Below, one piece after another: positions 53,970 to 63,018 of a stretch of 64,000 bases of DNA. Origin of the DNA: Kangsaoukella pontilimi (GTDB lineage Bacteria > Pseudomonadota > Alphaproteobacteria > Rhodobacterales > Rhodobacteraceae); the NCBI RefSeq assembly GCF_009830125.1, contig NZ_WUPT01000003.1, positions 62,001 to 126,000 of the forward strand, in the 5' to 3' direction. Under the pieces are notes generated by a model. That model saw only the letters and a program-made list of their open reading frames with translations. It searched no databases and had not been told where the DNA came from. Position 1 is the stretch's first letter. Every line of letters starts with the position of its first letter. The position numbers and the translations under genes were made by a program.

Positions 53970-56228
53970 ATGGCCCGTATACCGTCCAAGGACGAGATCC
54001 TCGCCTGGATCTCCGAGAACCCCACCCAGACCTCGAAGCGCGATATTTCCCGGGCCTTCGGGATCAAGGGGGCTGACCGGATCGACCTCAAGCGCGTGCT
54101 GAAAGAGCTGGAAGAGGACGGCCATCTGGAAAAGCGCCGCAAGACCTATCGCGACCCCGAGCGCTTGCCGCCCGTTTCGGTCCTGATGGTCACCGGCCCG
54201 AATGCCGACGGTGATCTCTTCGCCCGCCCGCTCGAATGGCAGGGCGAGGGGACCGAACCGGTCGTCCTCCTGATCCTCCGCGCCTCCGACCCTGCCCTTG
54301 GCGAGGGCGACCGCATCCTCGCCCGGCTCACCCAGGTCAAGGCCGAGGACCACGCCTATGAAGGCCGCCTGATCCGCCGCATCGGCACCAATCCCCGCCG
54401 CGTGCTGGGCATCTTCCGCGCCCATGCCGAGGGCGGGCGCATCGTTCCCATCGACAAGGGCGCCGACCGCGAGTGGCGCGTGGCGCCCGACGGGGTGAGG
54501 GGCGCGAAGGACGGCGAACTGGTCGAGGCCGAACAGGCCGGGCCGAAGAACTCCATGGGACTGCCGCGCGCCGCCATCGTGACGCGTCTGGGCGACCCCG
54601 GCGCGCCCAAGGCCGTCTCGCTTATCGCGATCCATCAGCACGGCATTCCCGACGCCTTCCCCGATGCCGCGATTGCCGAGGCCGACGCCATGCACCCCGC
54701 CACGGGCGAGGGGCGCGAGGACCTCACCGACCTGCCCTTTGTCACCATCGACCCGGCCGACGCCCGCGACCATGACGACGCGGTCTATGCCCATGCCGAC
54801 GACGCCAGGGACAACCCCGACGGTCATGTCATCTGGGTCGCCATCGCGGATGTCGCGCATTACGTCCGCCCCGGCTCGGCGCTGGACACTGAGGCGCGCA
54901 AGCGCGGCAACTCCACCTATTTCCCCGACCGTGTCGTGCCCATGCTGCCCGACCGGCTGTCGGGTGACCTCTGCTCGCTACACGAGGGCGTCTCCCGCGC
55001 GGTGATCGCCGTCCGCATGGTCATCGGCGCCGATGGCGAGAAGCGCGGGCAGAGCTTTCAGCGGGGGATGATCCGTTCCCGCGCCTCGCTCACCTATGAC
55101 GAGGCGCAGTCCGCCGAAGATGGCTCCCCGTCCGAACGCGCCGAACCTCTGCTCGACCCGGTCATCCGGCCGCTCTTCGCGGCGCACCGGGCGCTGGCCC
55201 GCGCCCGTGAGGCGCGCCAGCCCTTGGATCTCGATCTGCCCGAGCGCCGGATCGTCCTGAACGACGCGGGCGAGGTCACGTCCGTTGCCTTCAGAGAGCG
55301 TCTGACCGCCCACCGGCTGATCGAGGACATGATGGTCCTCGCCAACGTCGCCGCCGCCGAGACGCTCCGCGCGAAAAAGCAACCGCTTCTCTACCGTGTC
55401 CACGAGGAACCGCAGCCCCAGAAACTCGACGCGCTTCGCGAGATCGTCGAGGCCGCCGGGCTGGTGCTGGCCAAGGGGCAGGTCCTTCAGACCCGCCACC
55501 TGAACCGGCTTCTGGCCGCGGCCGAAGGCACCGACCACGACGAGCTGATCAACATGGCGACGCTTCGCGCCATGACGCAGGCCTATTACAGCCCCGAGAA
55601 TTTCGGCCATTTCGGCCTGGCTCTGTCGGCCTACGCGCATTTCACCTCGCCCATCCGCCGCTATTCCGACCTCGTCGTCCATCGCGGCCTGATCGCGGCC
55701 CATGGCTGGGGCGATGACGGGATGACGATGGAAGAGGCCGCCGGACTGGACGCCACCGCCGAGCACATTTCCGAGACCGAGCGCCGCTCGATGGCCGCCG
55801 AGCGCGACACGACCGACCGCTACCTCGCCGCCTACCTGTCCGAGCGCGTCGGCACCGACCTGACGGGCCGCATCTCTGGCGTGCAGCGCTTCGGGGCCTT
55901 CGTGAAGCTGGACGAGACCGGCGCGGACGGTCTGATCCCGGTCCGCTCTCTCGGGGGCGAGTATTTCCACTTCGACGCCGACGAGCAGTCGCTCATGGGT
56001 GCCGACAGCGGCCGCGTGATCCGGCTGGGTCAGCGCGTCACCGTGCGGCTGACCGAGGCGGTGCCGGTGACCGGTGGCCTGATGCTGGAGCTTCTGGAGG
56101 TCGACGGCGCAACGCTGCCCCGTACCTCCGGCGCGGGCCGCAAGCGCGGCCCCGTCCGGCGCAAGGCGAAAAAGGCCAAGGCCAAGGCCGCCAAGACCAA
56201 GCGCAAGGTCAGCCGCAAACGCTCCTGA
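53970..56228 (+). CDS. rnr: Ribonuclease R
   Basis: Processive 3'-5' exoribonuclease that degrades structured RNA. The 752-residue protein has an N-terminal winged-HTH lead, cold-shock-like segments, the catalytic RNB domain (from about 250; DPADARDHDDAVYA carries the metal aspartates), an S1 domain (from about 628, GTDLTGRISGVQRFGAFVKL) and a basic C-terminal tail rich in K (KAKKAKAKAAKTKRK). ATG 53970 (MARIPSKDEI) is preferred to GTG 53955. Domain order and length fit the family. Confidence 0.95.
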   Translation: MARIPSKDEILAWISENPTQTSKRDISRAFGIKGADRIDLKRVLKELEEDGHLEKRRKTYRDPERLPPVSVLMVTGPNADGDLFARPLEWQGEGTEPVVLLILRASDPALGEGDRILARLTQVKAEDHAYEGRLIRRIGTNPRRVLGIFRAHAEGGRIVPIDKGADREWRVAPDGVRGAKDGELVEAEQAGPKNSMGLPRAAIVTRLGDPGAPKAVSLIAIHQHGIPDAFPDAAIAEADAMHPATGEGREDLTDLPFVTIDPADARDHDDAVYAHADDARDNPDGHVIWVAIADVAHYVRPGSALDTEARKRGNSTYFPDRVVPMLPDRLSGDLCSLHEGVSRAVIAVRMVIGADGEKRGQSFQRGMIRSRASLTYDEAQSAEDGSPSERAEPLLDPVIRPLFAAHRALARAREARQPLDLDLPERRIVLNDAGEVTSVAFRERLTAHRLIEDMMVLANVAAAETLRAKKQPLLYRVHEEPQPQKLDALREIVEAAGLVLAKGQVLQTRHLNRLLAAAEGTDHDELINMATLRAMTQAYYSPENFGHFGLALSAYAHFTSPIRRYSDLVVHRGLIAAHGWGDDGMTMEEAAGLDATAEHISETERRSMAAERDTTDRYLAAYLSERVGTDLTGRISGVQRFGAFVKLDETGADGLIPVRSLGGEYFHFDADEQSLMGADSGRVIRLGQRVTVRLTEAVPVTGGLMLELLEVDGATLPRTSGAGRKRGPVRRKAKKAKAKAAKTKRKVSRKRS

Positions 56229-56341
56229 CCTTTCGGGCGGCGTATTGCCGACCGCCCCCGGAGGCCGCTTTTCCGAATCCCCGGAATCGACTATCCTTCA
56301 GGAAAAAGAGCAGCGACCCAAAGATCAAAACAGGTGTTTTC

Positions 56342-57610
56342 ATGCGTGCGGCCCTGGCCACATTCCTTACGATCCTCAGTCTCTCCGGACCGTCGGCGGC
56401 CTCTCCCGCGCCCGCCGCACCCGATGTCTCGCTCATTCCCCAGCCCCGCCCTGAAGGAGCGCCCATGATCCAGGCCCAGGCGAACAGCGCGAATATCGCC
56501 TTCACCCGCTGGATCGACCGCTTCCGGTCCCGCGCCCGGTCGGCAGGCATCCGAGACAGCGTCTTCGACGCCGCCTTTCAGGGGGTCCGCTACAATGCCG
56601 ACGTGATCCAGCGCGACCGGAACCAGTCCGAATTCACCAAGCAGATCTGGGAGTATCTCGACAGCGCCGTCTCGGACACGCGGGTCCGGAACGGCCGTCA
56701 GGCCATGCGCGACCACGGCCGCCTTCTGGCCGGGATCGAGGACCGCTACGGCGTCGAGGCCGAGGTCGTCGTCGCGGTCTGGGGGCTGGAAAGCGCCTAC
56801 GGCTCTTATCGCGGGTCGACGCCCATCATCGAGGCGCTGGCAACGCTCGCCTTCGACGGGCGGCGCGGGCGGTTCTTCGAGGAACAGCTCATCGCCGCGC
56901 TCAAGATCATTCAGGCGGGCGACGTCGCCCCCCGCCGCATGACCGGAAGCTGGGCAGGCGCAATGGGCCACACCCAGTTCATCCCGACCTCGTACCTCGC
57001 CTATGCCGTCGATTTCACCGGCGACGGCAAGCGTGACATCTGGTCGGACAACCCCGCCGACGCGCTGGCCTCCACCGCCGCCTACCTCAGGCGTTTCGGC
57101 TGGACCAAGGGCCAGCCCTGGGGCGTCGAGGTCCGCCTGCCGCGCGGCTTCGACTACAGCCAGACGGGCGAGCGCATCAAGAAAAGCCCCCGCGACTGGG
57201 CGGCCCAGGGCGTTCGCGCCGCCGACGGCTCGGTCGTGCCGAACCATGGCCGCTCGTCCATCCTGCTGCCCGCGGGCGCGCAGGGCGCCGCCTTCATGAT
57301 CTTCGACAATTTCCACGTGATCGAGCGCTACAACACGGCGGACGCCTATGTGATCGGCGTCGGCCACCTGTCCGACCGCATCGCGGGCAAGCCTGCCATC
57401 CGTTCCGGCTGGCCCCGCGACGACAGGAACCTGCGCTTCGCCGAGAAGAAGGAAATGCAGCAGCTTCTGACCAAGCGAGGCTTCAACACGCAGGGCGTGG
57501 ACGGGATCATCGGCCCGAACACCATCCAGGCGATCCGCCGCTTTCAGGCATCCAAGGGCCTGATCCCCGACGGCTATGCCAGCTATGACATCCTCCGCCG
57601 CCTACGCTGA
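56342..57610 (+). CDS. Lytic murein transglycosylase (MltB-type) with peptidoglycan-binding domain
   Basis: Cleaves glycan strands of peptidoglycan. The 422-residue protein has an N-terminal signal peptide (AALATFLTILSLSGPSAAS), the SLT-fold MltB block with catalytic Glu in VWGLESAYG (E150), GAMGHTQFIPTSY and a C-terminal peptidoglycan-binding domain from about 365 (LLTKRGFNTQGVDGIIGPNT). There is no lipobox, so it is probably periplasmic soluble. It overlaps the tag gene by 9 bp at the 3' end. Confidence 0.94.
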   Translation: MRAALATFLTILSLSGPSAASPAPAAPDVSLIPQPRPEGAPMIQAQANSANIAFTRWIDRFRSRARSAGIRDSVFDAAFQGVRYNADVIQRDRNQSEFTKQIWEYLDSAVSDTRVRNGRQAMRDHGRLLAGIEDRYGVEAEVVVAVWGLESAYGSYRGSTPIIEALATLAFDGRRGRFFEEQLIAALKIIQAGDVAPRRMTGSWAGAMGHTQFIPTSYLAYAVDFTGDGKRDIWSDNPADALASTAAYLRRFGWTKGQPWGVEVRLPRGFDYSQTGERIKKSPRDWAAQGVRAADGSVVPNHGRSSILLPAGAQGAAFMIFDNFHVIERYNTADAYVIGVGHLSDRIAGKPAIRSGWPRDDRNLRFAEKKEMQQLLTKRGFNTQGVDGIIGPNTIQAIRRFQASKGLIPDGYASYDILRRLR

Positions 57611-58171
57611 GGCACCGTAGCGCCAGCACCCCTTGTGGTGGTCGTTCAGAACGCCCACCGCCTGCAGATAGGCCTGAATGATCGTCGGCCCGACAAAGCT
57701 CATCCCGCGCTTCTTCAGGTCTTTCGAGATCCCGTCCGCAAGGGCTGTCCGCGCGGGCATGTCCGCCATCGTCTCCCAGTGGCCGACGACCGGCTCGCCC
57801 CCCACATGAGACCAGAGCCAGTCCGAGAAACTGCCGAACTCGTCCTGCATCTCCAGAAACACCCGCGCATTCCGCCGCGCCGCGGGCACCTTCTGGCGGT
57901 GCCGCACGATGGCCGGGTTGTTCAGCGCCTTCTGTAACTCGAAATCCGTCATCGCGGCGACGCGGGCCACGTCGAAGCCGTGATAGACCTCACGATAGCC
58001 CTCGCGCTTTTTCAGGATCGTCTCCCAGGACAGGCCCGCATGAGCGCCTTCGAGGATCAGCATCTCGAACAGTGTCCTGTCGTCCCGCACGGGCACGCCC
58101 CATTCGGTGTCGTGATACTGCGCGTAAAGTGCGGATGTGCTGCCGAAACAGCGGGGCAGGTCGTCTGTCAT
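57602..58171 (-). CDS. tag: DNA-3-methyladenine glycosylase I
   Basis: Removes 3-methyladenine from alkylated DNA. The 189-residue protein has the zinc ligands at C8 (RCFG), H20 (YHDTEWG), and a C-terminal H/C pair (NDHHKGCWRY), and the LSWETILKKREGYREVYHGF and NNPAIVRHR blocks typical of Tag. It converges with the transglycosylase gene. It may be expressed with nothing else. Confidence 0.94.
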   Translation of the reverse strand: MTDDLPRCFGSTSALYAQYHDTEWGVPVRDDRTLFEMLILEGAHAGLSWETILKKREGYREVYHGFDVARVAAMTDFELQKALNNPAIVRHRQKVPAARRNARVFLEMQDEFGSFSDWLWSHVGGEPVVGHWETMADMPARTALADGISKDLKKRGMSFVGPTIIQAYLQAVGVLNDHHKGCWRYGASA

Positions 58172-58228
58172 GGCGAAAACCTACACCGGGTCACATGCCT
58201 CCGCCATCCCGGCAACTGACACCCTTTG

Positions 58229-58567
58229 TCAGTCGCGATCGCGGAAATGATCCTCGGCGTCGGTGACGTTCATGCCCAAAGCCTCCATTCCGGATTCGAG
58301 ATATTCGGCAAGGTCGGGAATGCCCGAAAGGTATTGCTCGGTCGGCGCTGTGGCCTCGGTCCGCGCGGTCTCCAGCGCCTCGTCAAGATCGTCGGCATCG
58401 AAACTGTCCCGCCCCACCCACATGAGCGCCACCAGCGAAACCTGTTCGTCCTCGTTCAGGCCAGAGATGTAGTCGCTCAGATGCGGGCTGTCCGGCCCGT
58501 ATTCCCGGCAGAGAAAGATCACCCGGACGATCTTTCCGGTGGATATGTCTAGCGTCGTCTCGGCCAT
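58229..58567 (-). CDS. DUF3775-like hypothetical protein
   Basis: A 112-residue acidic protein (MAETTLDISTGKIVRVIFLCREYG...) similar to the DUF3775 family, which is of unknown function. ATG 58567 is chosen; the much longer frame in front is not protein-like. It is 71 bp downstream of the DUF4386 gene on the same strand and 57 bp from tag, so it may form one leftward unit with them. Confidence 0.7.
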   Translation of the reverse strand: MAETTLDISTGKIVRVIFLCREYGPDSPHLSDYISGLNEDEQVSLVALMWVGRDSFDADDLDEALETARTEATAPTEQYLSGIPDLAEYLESGMEALGMNVTDAEDHFRDRD

Positions 58568-58638
58568 GGCCGGACCTCCCTGTTGCGCGTGTCGTGGGCA
58601 GAATGCGCCCTGCCGCCCGCGCCGGTCCTTGAGCCAAA

Positions 58639-59337
58639 TCAAGCCACGCGCGGCCCCCGGATAACCAGCCAGAGCGCGAAGCCCAGTTCCGATAGCGTCA
58701 CGATTATCAGAAGCGCCACCTTGAGGATGCCGAGCAGGGCCATGTCCGGGAGGGCGAAGGCATGGATGCTGTCCACGAGATACCCCGTGCCGCCGACGAT
58801 CAGGCCGAGGCCGAGCAGCCGGGGAAACCACCCCGAGGTCAGGACAAGCGCCCCCAGAAGCCAGAGATGGACGGTGAAGAAGATCTGCCAGATCCAGACA
58901 CCAGCGTCGTGCATCGCGCGCAGAAGGTCGCCCAGATCGGCCCGCATCGCGCCGGTCATACCGTCGAGCGGCATCGCGCCGGTTGCGATCATGTAGAGCG
59001 CTGCCTGAAAGAACAGCATGGTCGCCATGACGGCCACCATCGCGAAGCGTGCCAGCGCGGCGGCAAGCGACAGCGCAGGGCTGACCGGACGGAACATGAA
59101 GAAAAGCATGGCGGTCACCACGACCTCGGCCAGCATCATCACCACGTCGCCCGCGATGCCGGACAGAAAGAACCCCGGCCGCGCCGCGATTTCGGCCAGC
59201 GTCCCGGCTGACTTCCCGCCGAAGAGTTCGGCAGGCACGTAGGCAATGGCATAGCCGCCCGCGACGGCGATGGTGAGATAGAACAGCCCCGCGATGCGGG
59301 CATAGCGCTTGCTTTGAGGATCGTTGAAGACGTGCAT
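58639..59337 (-). CDS. DUF4386 family membrane protein
   Basis: A 232-residue protein with six hydrophobic helices and the family pattern ARIAGLFYLTIAVAGGYAIAYVP near the start and WLLGALVLTSGWFPRLLGLGLIVGG later. The function of DUF4386 is unknown. AAAGG lies 8 bp before ATG 59337. An array of three 21-bp-spaced repeats lies 92-148 bp upstream, so regulation by a DNA-binding protein is likely. Confidence 0.85.
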   Translation of the reverse strand: MHVFNDPQSKRYARIAGLFYLTIAVAGGYAIAYVPAELFGGKSAGTLAEIAARPGFFLSGIAGDVVMMLAEVVVTAMLFFMFRPVSPALSLAAALARFAMVAVMATMLFFQAALYMIATGAMPLDGMTGAMRADLGDLLRAMHDAGVWIWQIFFTVHLWLLGALVLTSGWFPRLLGLGLIVGGTGYLVDSIHAFALPDMALLGILKVALLIIVTLSELGFALWLVIRGPRVA

Positions 59338-59428
59338 GATATGGCCTTTCCGGTCTGGGCGTCGGGGGCTCCCTGGAACGTCTCGGCGCGATGTCTGTGG
59401 CGGTGATCCGCGCTATATAGCCGGCATC

Positions 59429-59485
59429 TTGCGCATGAGAATTCCTGATTTTCGCATCAAATCCATACAGTTTCGCATGGAATCC
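59429..59485. promoter_or_regulatory. Three tandem iterons spaced exactly 21 bp
   Basis: The core CGCAT occurs at 59432, 59453 and 59474, each about 5-8 bp before AATCC or AATTCC: TTGCGCATGAGAATTCC, TTTTCGCATCAAATCC and TTTCGCATGGAATCC. The 21-bp period is two helical turns, so all lie on one face of the helix. TATATA at 59414-59419, read leftward, is a possible -10 of the DUF4386 promoter, with the first iteron overlapping its -35 region. Confidence 0.6.
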
Positions 59486-59518
59486 GCGCAATCGCCTGCT
59501 GCGCAGGCGGCCTTCGGC

Positions 59519-59541
59519 GGGAGTATTTCTAAAAAGAAGAA
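59519..59541 (+). repeat. Repeat tail, half copy B1
   Basis: GGAGTATTTC followed by AAGAAGAA, as in the tail of copy A. It is followed about 115 bp later by the inverted half copy B2. Confidence 0.6.
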
Positions 59542-59653
59542 ACCAAATTTTAGTAAAATTGTCGTCTTCTGCGCCTGCGGTACAGGCTGGAGAGCCGATG
59601 GCCGTAAAAGGAGAAGCCGCCCTCCCGGTTTCAATGCCGGGGGGCGCACCTCG

Positions 59654-59699
59654 CTTCTTCTTTTCAAAAATACTCGAAGGCGGGCGAAGCCCGCAGCGC
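59654..59699 (-). repeat. Repeat half copy B2
   Basis: TTCTTCTTTTCAAAAATACT, a short stem GCGGGCGAAGCCCGC and a terminal GCAGCGC: the inverted tail plus GC module. It lies directly beyond the dnaE2-like stop. Confidence 0.55.
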
Positions 59700-59710
59700 A
59701 ATACCTCATC

Positions 59711-62700
59711 TCAGCGCCGACGGCTTTCCCGCCGCGAATCCGTATCCCCCTCGCGCCCCCAGATATCGGTCCGGATCAGCCCCGTCGCGCGGGAAAACCC
59801 TCCCGGATCGGGCGCGGCACCGGGGCCTGCTTCGACCAGCGGTGCCCGGCCTGGCGTCAGTTTGTGCCTGAGAAACGCGATCGGGTGGTGCCTGAGGGTC
59901 AGCCGCATCGAGACGTAATCCTCGACCACCTCTTCGCCCGCGCTCATCGCCGGCAGATGCGCCGCCGCCTCGGTGATGCCCTCGCCGTCCATGTCGCCCG
60001 CGAAGAGGGGCAGCGGCTTCTCGCCCCCGATGGCCGCCGCCGCCCAGAGCGCCTCGCGCCGGGCCAGCCCGAGCGAGGCGAAGACATCCGCTTCGGCCAG
60101 CACCCGGAGAAGCCGCGGCTCCACGCCCGCGCGCCGCCAGACATCCTCGACCGAGCGATAGCCGTTGCCGCGCGCCGCCGCGATCCAGGCGGCCTCCTCC
60201 TCACGCATCGACTTGATCTGGCGGAAGCCCAGTCTCAGCGCCAGCCCGCCCTGCCCGTCGGGCTCCATCACGTTGTCCCAGGTCGACGCGTTGATATCGG
60301 GCGGGCGCACGCTGACCCCGTGCTCGCGGGCGTCGCGCACGATCTGCGCGGGCGCATAGAACCCCATGGGCTGCGAATTCAGAAGCGCACAGGCGAAGAT
60401 GCCCGGATGATGGCGTTTCAGCCAGGCGCTGGCATAGACCAGAAGCGCGAAGCTCGCCGCGTGGCTTTCGGGAAACCCGTACGAGCCGAAGCCCTCGATC
60501 TGGGAAAAACAGCGTTCCGCGAAATCGTCGTCATAGCCGTTCTCCCGCATCCCCTTCATGAAGCGCGTGCGGAACTCGCTCACGTTCCCGAGCTTCTTGA
60601 AGGTTGCGAGCGCGCGGCGCAGCCGGTCGGCCTCTTCCGGGGCGAAGCCCGCGCCCACGATGGCGATCTGCATTGCCTGCTCCTGAAAGAGCGGCACGCC
60701 GAGCGTCTTGCCCAGCACCTGCCCGAGCGCGTCCGACGGAAACTCGACCTTCTCCTCCCCGTTCCGGCGCCTGAGGTAGGGATGCACCATGTCGCCCTGA
60801 ATGGGGCCGGGCCGGATGATCGCCGTCTCGATCACGAGGTCGTAGAAACAGCGCGGCTTCATCCGGGGCAGGAAGTTCATCTGCGCCCGGCTTTCCACCT
60901 GAAAGACGCCGAGACTGTCCGCCTTGCAGAGCATGTCATAGGTCGCCGGGTCCTCGGGCGGCAGCGTGGCGAGCGTATAGTCCACCTGGTGATGCCGCCC
61001 GATCAGGTCGAAGGCCTTCCGGATGCAGGAGAGCATTCCAAGCGCCAGCACATCGACCTTGAGGATGCCGAGCGCGTCGATATCGTCCTTGTCCCAGCAG
61101 ATGACCGTCCGGTCCTCCATCGTCGCGTTCTCGACAGGAACCAGTTCGTCCAGCCGCCCCTCGGTGATGACGAAGCCGCCCACATGCTGGGAAAGGTGCC
61201 GGGGAAAGCCCTGTATCTCGAAGATCAGCTCCAGCGTCTGCGCCAGCCGCCGGTCTGTCGGGTCGAGCCCGATCTCTCTGAGCTGCTGGTCCGCCATGCC
61301 CGAGGTGTCGAAGAACCCCCAGAGCTGGGACGAAATCGCGCCGATCGTGTCCTCGCTCAGACCCATGGCGCGGCCAACCTCGCGGATCGCGCGCTTGCCC
61401 CGGTAATGGATGACCGTGGCGCAAAGCCCGGCGCGGTGCCGTCCGTAGCGCTCGTAGATGTGCTGGATCACTTCTTCGCGCCGCTCATGCTCGAAATCGA
61501 CGTCGATGTCGGGCGGCTCGTCCCGGGCCTCGGACACGAAGCGCTCGAAGACCATGGTGCCGATCTCGGGCGAGACCGACGTGACCCCGAGGCAGTAGCA
61601 GACCACCGAGTTAGCGGCGGACCCGCGCCCCTGGCAGAGAATGCCGCGGGACCGGGCAAAGGCCACGATATCGTTGACGGTCAGGAAATAAGGCTCGTAG
61701 CGCAGTTTCGAGATCAGCCCGAGCTCGTGGTCGAGCAGCTTTCGCACATGATCCGGCGCGCCCGAGGGATAGCGCCACGCCAGCCCTTCATGGGCCAGCC
61801 GGTGAAGCCGCTCGGACGCGGTCTCCCCGCCCACCGCTTCGGACGGGTATTCGTAGCGGAGCTCGTCCAGAGAGAAGGTCAGGCGCGCGGCCAGCGCCGC
61901 CGCCCGGTCGACCGCCCCCTCGTGAGGCCCGAAGATGCGCCGCATCTCGGCCTCGGACCGAAGCCGCTCTTCGGCATTGGCAAGCGCCGCGCGGCCCAGC
62001 TCCTCGACCCTCAACCCGCTCCGGATCGCGGTCAGCACATCGGCCAGCTTGCGCCGGGCGCCGTGATGCATCCGCGGGCTGGCCGAGGCGACGGTCTCGA
62101 GGCCCAGACTGTCCGCCAGAGCGGCCAGCCGGTCGAAGCGCGCCGGGTCCTCGCCGTCATAGCGCGGTGCCATCAGAAGCCGGACATCTCCGGGAAAGCG
62201 GCGCGACAGCCGTTCCGCCTGTGACCGCCAGAGGCTCGCGCCGCCGACGCCCGCCTGCGCCTCTGGCGGGTGGAGGAGCAGCGCCTGGCCCGCCCCGAAC
62301 TCCAGAAGATCGTCGAAGCGCAACTGGCAGGACCCTTTCTCGGCCCGAAGCCGCCCCCGTGATATCAGCCGGCAAAGCCGGCCCCAGCCTGCCCGGTCTC
62401 GGGGCAGGGCGGTTACGGTAAAGCCGTCCACCAGAACGATCCGTGCCGCCGGGATCAGACGCGGCACGTTCAGAATGGCGGCCGAAGCGTCGAGCGGCGG
62501 AGGCGGGGCGGGGCGGGTCTCGAACGCGGCTTTCGGACCGTCAAGAAAGTCTTGCGTTTCTTCCGGCGCCAGCGTGCCCGCCCGCCGCCGCGCCGCCGAT
62601 CCGGGATAACTCTCGGCCAGAAGAGGGCACTTTGCCCATGCCTCCACCGGCGCGGGCGGCCCGATCAGCCCGATCCGCGCGCGCTCCTCGACCTGCCGGG

Positions 62701-62872
62701 CGATCTCGCGGATGCGGGCATGGGCGCGCACGATCCCCGCCACCGAATTCTCGTCCGCGATGGCCACCGCCCCGATCCCCAGAAGTGCGGCGCGGTCCAC
62801 ATATTCCTCAGGATGCGACGCCCCCGTGAGGAAGGTGAAGTTCGAGGTGATATCGAGTTCCGCAAAGGCCAA
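59711..62872 (-). CDS. dnaE2: Error-prone DNA polymerase DnaE2 (ImuC), C-terminus shortened
   Basis: Alternative C-family polymerase for damage-induced mutagenesis. The 1053-residue product begins MAFAELDITSNFTFLTGAS, the DnaE2 PHP start. The polymerase core is intact, with the catalytic PDIDVDFEHER (about 454-464) and DILKVDVLALGML, and the HxH-type SLPESHAASFALLVYASAW block (SYGFPESHAASFA). The usual end after the HPIAFLRHKL block is an OB-fold of about 100 residues; here only about 45 unrelated residues follow. imuA/imuB are not adjacent. Both flanks carry repeat copies. It may be functional or degenerating. Confidence 0.85.
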   Translation of the reverse strand: MAFAELDITSNFTFLTGASHPEEYVDRAALLGIGAVAIADENSVAGIVRAHARIREIARQVEERARIGLIGPPAPVEAWAKCPLLAESYPGSAARRRAGTLAPEETQDFLDGPKAAFETRPAPPPPLDASAAILNVPRLIPAARIVLVDGFTVTALPRDRAGWGRLCRLISRGRLRAEKGSCQLRFDDLLEFGAGQALLLHPPEAQAGVGGASLWRSQAERLSRRFPGDVRLLMAPRYDGEDPARFDRLAALADSLGLETVASASPRMHHGARRKLADVLTAIRSGLRVEELGRAALANAEERLRSEAEMRRIFGPHEGAVDRAAALAARLTFSLDELRYEYPSEAVGGETASERLHRLAHEGLAWRYPSGAPDHVRKLLDHELGLISKLRYEPYFLTVNDIVAFARSRGILCQGRGSAANSVVCYCLGVTSVSPEIGTMVFERFVSEARDEPPDIDVDFEHERREEVIQHIYERYGRHRAGLCATVIHYRGKRAIREVGRAMGLSEDTIGAISSQLWGFFDTSGMADQQLREIGLDPTDRRLAQTLELIFEIQGFPRHLSQHVGGFVITEGRLDELVPVENATMEDRTVICWDKDDIDALGILKVDVLALGMLSCIRKAFDLIGRHHQVDYTLATLPPEDPATYDMLCKADSLGVFQVESRAQMNFLPRMKPRCFYDLVIETAIIRPGPIQGDMVHPYLRRRNGEEKVEFPSDALGQVLGKTLGVPLFQEQAMQIAIVGAGFAPEEADRLRRALATFKKLGNVSEFRTRFMKGMRENGYDDDFAERCFSQIEGFGSYGFPESHAASFALLVYASAWLKRHHPGIFACALLNSQPMGFYAPAQIVRDAREHGVSVRPPDINASTWDNVMEPDGQGGLALRLGFRQIKSMREEEAAWIAAARGNGYRSVEDVWRRAGVEPRLLRVLAEADVFASLGLARREALWAAAAIGGEKPLPLFAGDMDGEGITEAAAHLPAMSAGEEVVEDYVSMRLTLRHHPIAFLRHKLTPGRAPLVEAGPGAAPDPGGFSRATGLIRTDIWGREGDTDSRRESRRR

Positions 62873-62876
62873 TTCT

Positions 62877-62960
62877 GTCTTCTTCTGTTCGAAAATACTC
62901 CGGGGTGAGGCGCGCAGCGCCGAGGGGCGGAGCCCCTACCGATTTCTTGTCAAGAAATCG
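62877..62960 (-). repeat. Dispersed modular intergenic repeat, copy C
   Basis: Inverse of copy A: TCTTCTGTTCGAAAATACT, the box GGGGCGGAGCCCC, then the hairpin CGATTTCTTGTCAAGAAATC (62940-62960). It lies between the starts/ends of the dnaE2-like gene and rppH and may include a terminator for rppH. Confidence 0.8.
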
Positions 62961-63018
62961 CGCCCGGCCCGACTCGGGGGAAGTATATTCACGTTTTGTT
63001 CTCATGGCCAGCAGGCGA

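Larger units (their letters stand above)
59338..59710. other. Gene-free stretch upstream of the DUF4386 gene
   Basis: 373 bp. It holds the three-iteron array (59429-59485), two half copies of the repeat family in inverted orientation (59519-59541 and 59654-59699), and between them an AT-rich perfect palindrome AATTTTAGTAAAATT near 59547. A 98-codon leftward frame exists here but ends in the iteron DNA, where the repeats would encode a heptad-like MRNCMDLMRK pattern; I do not call it a gene. Confidence 0.6.

Noticed and set aside
59413-59709. 98-codon minus-strand frame ending in heptad-like MRK repeats
   Set aside because: It begins in a repeat half copy, has no ribosome site, and the repeated residues follow from the 21-bp DNA iterons.
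59324-62224. 966-codon plus-strand frame over dnaE2
   Set aside because: Antisense to the polymerase; no recognisable domain. The part in the iteron DNA only reflects the 21-bp period.
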